DNA from: Synaphobranchus kaupii
Lineage: Eukaryota > Chordata > Actinopteri > Anguilliformes > Synaphobranchidae
Assembly (NCBI GenBank): GCA_029718625.1
Contig: CM056383.1
Span: forward strand, 15,723,897 to 15,787,896
Direction: 5' to 3'
DNA: 64,000 nt
Shown piece after piece: positions 60,254 through 64,000 of this stretch. Made by a program: the position numbers and the translations under genes. The number at the start of each line of letters is the position of its first letter. Positions within the stretch are counted from its first letter, which is position 1. The notes beneath the pieces are model-generated. The model was not told the DNA's origin, searched no databases, and worked only from the letters and a program-made list of their open reading frames with translations.

Positions 60254-60820
60254 TGTGTCTGTGTGAGTGTGTCACACACATTTCATGTGAATTATTACCC
60301 AAGGCCCACTGTGGCCCAATTTTTTTAAATTCCAAGTCAGTCAACCCCTGGCTCAGCAGCATAACACATTAGGGGATATGCTGTACAGACCAGCTCTGGG
60401 CTTATCTTGTCTTTAAAGCAGAGCCTGGATAGCACTGCTTGTTTTTGGGTCAACAGCTGTCATCAGCCACACAATTAAAAGTCTGACAATAGGTGAGAGG
60501 TTAAGACCTATTGTTTCACACCAATGAACTGAGAACAATGGCTGTAGCATGTTGATGTTTAATCATGGAGTATAGCCTGGAGCATATCATTGTTTCTATT
60601 TCTAAATTACTTCTGCCATTCTAACATCATTTATTTATCAAAATACAGCTGCAAGATTTAATTTAAAGTTTGAGTTTGAACTGAATTTAGGTTTAATAAA
60701 TTTAAATTGAACATTAAATACAAACAAACATAAAAATCTAAATTAAAACTTAGCATGAACTTAAATATTTAAACTCAGAAAAACTAAAACAAACTTAAAT
60801 ATTAACTTAAAACCTAGGGG
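58061..60820. other. Intergenic DNA
   Basis: No gene recognised. It includes a (GT)n tract at 60218-60252 and a poly-G run at 59089-59098. Confidence 0.5.
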
Positions 60821-61480
60821 TGGTTTTCCAGACACAGATTAAGCCCAGATTAATCACACTTTTAATCTGGACTAACTGAAATGGTATTTCTCAGACATGG
60901 TTTAAAATAATGTCAGACTACCCCTAGTCTTGATTTTAAAAATATGATTTCCAGAAGGAAGATTAGAGCTCAAAGTGATGCCATAAATTAAAACTGTCCA
61001 GAGGCAGATTTAACTTCAGATTAATGGGATGTGGGCCTCCAGGTTGACCTTCACAATAAAGGAAAATGTATTATCTAGACTAGTTCAATGACGATGAAAT
61101 ACTACCACCAAGGCTAGATAGCAGGAGGTTATAGACAGGAGCAACCCACTGAATGCTTTTGATTAAATCAATTTCCGTGAACATTTCCATATGTACAAAG
61201 AACAAGCAGATGACATGAGTTTGCTTGAGCCAAGGATTTCATCTAACTCTCTTAGGGGAAGGCCTATCCCTCCTTCATTACAAGTACTGTTCACATTGAG
61301 GTTTTTGGCATGTGGAAACTTCTATCATTAATTTGTGTGGTGTAACTGAACCAACTGTATGCGGGATAGTCCACAAAGTCTGCAATGCTATATGATATGT
61401 AAACTGAAAGACCGTAAATTCCCCAATGCTGCTGCCCAAGCCAATTACAAGTTAGATGTGATGGTGTAGCAACAGGTATG

Positions 61481-62175
61481 TGTAAGGGGTTGTAAGGTTC
61501 GGAGAACCAAACGCGACTGATAAGGATTTCTAAAAGCATATCTAGAAAGATACGCCACAAACGCGGAAGTAGCCGCACCAGGACGGAGAAACACAGGATC
61601 GGGAGCAAAAATTCCCTAGCACAAGGCAAAACAAAACAACCTCAAACTGAGGCAGTCTTGATAAACAGTGAGAATAACTAACAAAAGAACCTCATGCACT
61701 AAATAATTAGGCATAAGAGGTGGTGAAACAAAACAAAACTCGATAAAAGGAGAAGGAAAAGAACAGAAAAACCTGTTATCCAGAGCTCTTCTGGCGAAAG
61801 AGCAGAACACAAAAGATAACAGGTTATAAGAATAAAAGGATAAAGAGAAAGATTGGAAATAAGAGAAAACCAATCTAATCCTAATTCTCTAACCGGACAT
61901 GCTGCGTTTCTTATTCATACTAACCAGAAATGCAGCGACCAAATTTCCTATACCTTACCGACTTCGTTGTCAACATAGCAAAGACAATATCGAAGTGAGG
62001 AAATGTGGAAGGACCGAGGCATTTATAGCTGGCAGGAAACGCAATACAGGTGCAGGGAATAATTGCCGGGCGAGATACAAAGACCGAAACAGAAAAAATC
62101 AGATAGTGCTTCAGACGACGCCAAAAAGGAAAACCGAACTCAGAAACAGCAGAGGCGGCCAATAACCAAAATACA
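61481..62175 (-). mobile_element. Solo LTR of the chromovirus family (695 bp)
   Basis: On the minus strand it starts TGTATTTTGG and ends CAACCCCTTACA, and is clearly similar along its length to the LTRs at 52431 and 55494 (for example the segments around CTGCTGTTTCTG, GAAATGCCTCGG-type, TGGCGTATCTTTC and CCGAACCTTACA). The 5-bp repeat GTATG stands on both sides (61476-61480 and 62176-62180). No internal sequence remains, so two LTRs recombined after insertion. Open frames across it are not genes. Confidence 0.9.
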
Positions 62176-62178
62176 GTA

Positions 62179-62709
62179 TGGACCCAAAAGCAGAACTCGG
62201 AGGCGAACTCAGGCAAAACTCCGTGGGGAGTGGATTTATTACTAAGCAGGAAAACAGACAGGCAAGCAAACAAAGGAGCTGGGTGAAGGTCAGGATACAG
62301 GGTTGGCGAGTAACAGGAGGGCAGGGCAGATGACAGGGCAGGAATGGCAGGATCGGAAAAGCAGGCTGGATGGGCAAACTAGGGAACAAGACTGAGACCA
62401 GTTATAACAAACGGGCCAAAAACCATGTCTAACACAAAGCAAACAGACGGTACGAACTAGCAAGGAAACTAACAAAGAGGGGAACTTAAATAGAGGGAAA
62501 ACAGGTGAGAATGTGCTGGGGTAATTGAAAAGGCATGAGGAATGTGTGTGAGCGCTAATGAGCTAATGAGCGAGTGCGGGATGCAAGCGGGGGAAGGCCA
62601 GTGATTGGCTGGATTGTAATGGGGAGAAAACGAGGTACTTAAGTGGGGAAACCGCGCCCAGCCTGCACAACACAAAACAGACAGACAAGGTGGACGGAAA
62701 AACGTGACA
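62179..62709 (-). mobile_element. Second LTR-like insertion, different family
   Basis: On the minus strand it begins TGTCACGTTTTTCCGTCC, has a TATA-like CTATTTAAGTTCCCC, and near its end AATAAATCCACTCCCC (polyadenylation signal), finishing CTTTTGGGTCCA. This order fits a solo LTR. The 5-bp ATGGA occurs at both edges (62178-62182 and 62708-62712) but overlaps the presumed ends, so the target duplication is not settled. It lies in the HARBI1 pseudogene next to the chromovirus solo LTR. Confidence 0.55.
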
Positions 62710-63469
62710 TGGAACAAGAGGAATGCGGAAACAAGAAACGAAAGGAAGATGGACTGGAGGGAAATGGCAGATGTTACATTAGAGTTCTATTAATATGGTG
62801 ACTTCCCTGGAGTAATTGGCTGTATTGATGGATGTCATATTCCCATGAAGTGTCTAGAGCAAATTCTGAGTACAGGAATCCTAAAAACTGGTTTCCAATA
62901 AATGTACAAGGTGTGTGCACTCCCACTATGCAGTTGTCCAACATTGTTGCACGTTGGAAAGATTAAACTCATGACAGATTTTCCAAAACTCCTCTGAGTA
63001 TGTTCAGTTTTATGGAGGGTAACATAATTGAATCCTACTTGGTGACAGTGGGAATGCATACACCAAGTTCTTGTTCACCCCCTATCTTCATCCAGTCAGA
63101 CCTGAGCATCGGCGGTACAAGCAAGCTCATACGCACACCAGAGCATGTTTTGTGTATGGAAGAGTCATTTCCAGTGTCTCAGAGACACAATGCACTTTGA
63201 ACCAAGAAGATGCTGCATTGTCTTTATTGTAGCAGTAGTGAGCAACTACCTCAAGTGGCTGCCCAGATCCACATATTGAAGAAGACAATGGCCTACATGT
63301 TCCAATGGCTGAGGCAGCCAATGACAGAAATGGACTAGCTTGCAGAGATGGTTTTGCTTTGCAGCACTTCTCATAAAAGATATCTCAAGTGATTTTTGAA
63401 GACAACAATAGGCATCGATTGGTAACAAAAAGCTTTATTTCAGAAAGGGAGATATCGGGACCCTGAACT

Positions 63470-63600
63470 GGTGCAAATTTCAATAGAACATTTGGACTGC
63501 TGCTGTTTCATATTTCTCTCCTCTTCCTTCTTAGCTAACTCAACTTCAAGCATTTTCATCTTCATTTCATGCTCTTTGTGCCAGTATCTAATGAATGGTC
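63470..63600 (-). pseudogene. C-terminal coiled region of a Harbinger Myb-like protein
   Basis: The minus strand encodes RYWHKEHEMKMKMLEVELA followed by KKEEERNMKQQQ. This charged helix is typical of the C-terminus of the Myb/SANT-like partner protein of Harbinger elements. An upstream stop in this frame (near 63593-63597) shows decay. It faces the HARBI1 pseudogene tail to tail. Confidence 0.4.
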
Positions 63601-63700
63601 AGCCTCTTCATCCTTGTCCTGCGGCCTGGGTCAATGACACCATCGTTCTCATCCGTCTCTGGTCTTACTAGGGATGTACCACTGGTCTTTAAATGCTCCC

Positions 63701-64000
63701 TATGAGCAACAGCATTTGTCTTTTTCTTGTGTTTTTCCACAGAACCTTTGAAAGACAAGGCAATATAGAAATATTAATAATTCTGTATTATATTGTTAAT
63801 GTTACATTTCTGTCACACAAATACATTTAGGCCCCACCGTTTTCTGTTAAATAAGAAAACAAACATTTCGAAGTGACACAGATTTGTAAAAATGGGCCAA
63901 CAATAAAGAGTCATTTTTATTCCGTTTTTTTCTTGTTTTCTGTTGCTGAATTATCTGTTTCTTCACAATAATAGGGTGGTTTGACACAATTTTCTTCAAG
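63701..64000. other. Window end, no gene recognised
   Basis: A/T-rich sequence with no recognised feature. Confidence 0.5.

Larger units (their letters stand above)
61137..63270 (+). pseudogene. HARBI1-like Harbinger transposase pseudogene, split by LTR insertions
   Basis: The first part (61137-61475) reads NPLNAFD, then a stop, then INFREHF, and later LRGRPIPPSLQVLFTLRFLA and VTEPTVCGIVHKVCNAI, matching the N-terminal and HTH regions of HARBI1. After the insertions the frame resumes near 62764 (MADVTLEFY, stop, then GDFPGVIGCIDGCHIPMK, which holds the first catalytic aspartate). A frameshift follows, then SEYRNPKNWFPINVQGVC, then AYTKFLFTPYLHPVRPEHRR, then FQCLRDTMHFEPRRCCIVFI. Domain order and spacing match HARBI1 nucleases, with several stops and frameshifts. 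It is inactive. Confidence 0.75.
60822..63700. mobile_element. Harbinger element relic with two convergent genes and nested LTRs
   Basis: A left terminus-like GGTGGTTTTCCAGACACAGATTAAGCC (60821 on) resembles a fish Harbinger-type end as I recall. It is followed by a broken HARBI1-like transposase on the plus strand (61137-63270) and a Myb/SANT-protein tail on the minus strand (63470-63600). Two coding regions, nuclease and Myb-like, are the hallmark of autonomous Harbinger elements. The right terminus was not identified. Two LTR-type insertions split the transposase gene. Confidence 0.6.

Overview
This is a teleost fish genomic window: one recognisable protein-coding host gene with vertebrate splice structure, embedded in long, repeat-rich non-coding DNA. 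Fish origin is inferred from the transposon spectrum (Tc1-like, Harbinger, hAT, an ISL2EU-like element with the P2X7-like exon, tRNA-derived SINEs with the fish 3' tail, chromodomain Ty3/gypsy LTR elements) and from long CA/GT microsatellites. I cannot place the species.

The host gene is rnd3 (RhoE), an atypical constitutively GTP-bound Rho-family GTPase, on the minus strand. Its five coding exons run from 22853 down to 11795, with a TATA/CCAAT promoter candidate near 23060-23083 and a 3' UTR probably reaching about 9970. Four exons are clean. Exon 4 lacks 8 bp exactly in the G4 guanine-binding motif. That shifts the frame and gives a stop six bases before the exon end, so this copy is either a damaged allele or paralogue, or an assembly error.

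Left flank (1-9970): no gene seen; simple repeats, a LINE/SINE-type 3' tail at 4.3-4.65 kb, and a complete but internally deleted hAT element at 7073-8339 with a perfect 8-bp target duplication.

Right of rnd3 (23-64 kb) is mostly non-coding DNA with a dense set of mobile elements: a deleted Tc1 (29.8-30.4 kb); a Harbinger relic (about 33.8-37.36 kb) into which an apparently intact Tc1-like transposon inserted (35701-37231, 342-aa DD34E transposase); an inverted-repeat element carrying a spliced-looking acidic exon (41.5-42.7 kb); a solo LTR (45427-46051); a long-TIR foldback element with a nested hAT-like insertion and an 85-bp hairpin (46.4-48.6 kb); a Harbinger-type element with a Myb/SANT-like fragment (49.7-50.7 kb); a truncated Tc1 (51.9-52.4 kb); an internally deleted Ty3/gypsy chromovirus with both LTRs and target duplications (52431-56212); and a Harbinger relic (60.8-63.7 kb) whose transposase is split by two adjacent LTR-like insertions.

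Apart from the Tc1-like element, the mobile elements look non-autonomous or broken. I found no tRNA or rRNA gene, no CRISPR array and no new multi-gene system. The most notable observations are the rnd3 exon 4 lesion, the intact Tc1 transposase, and the layered insertions whose order can be read from target duplications.
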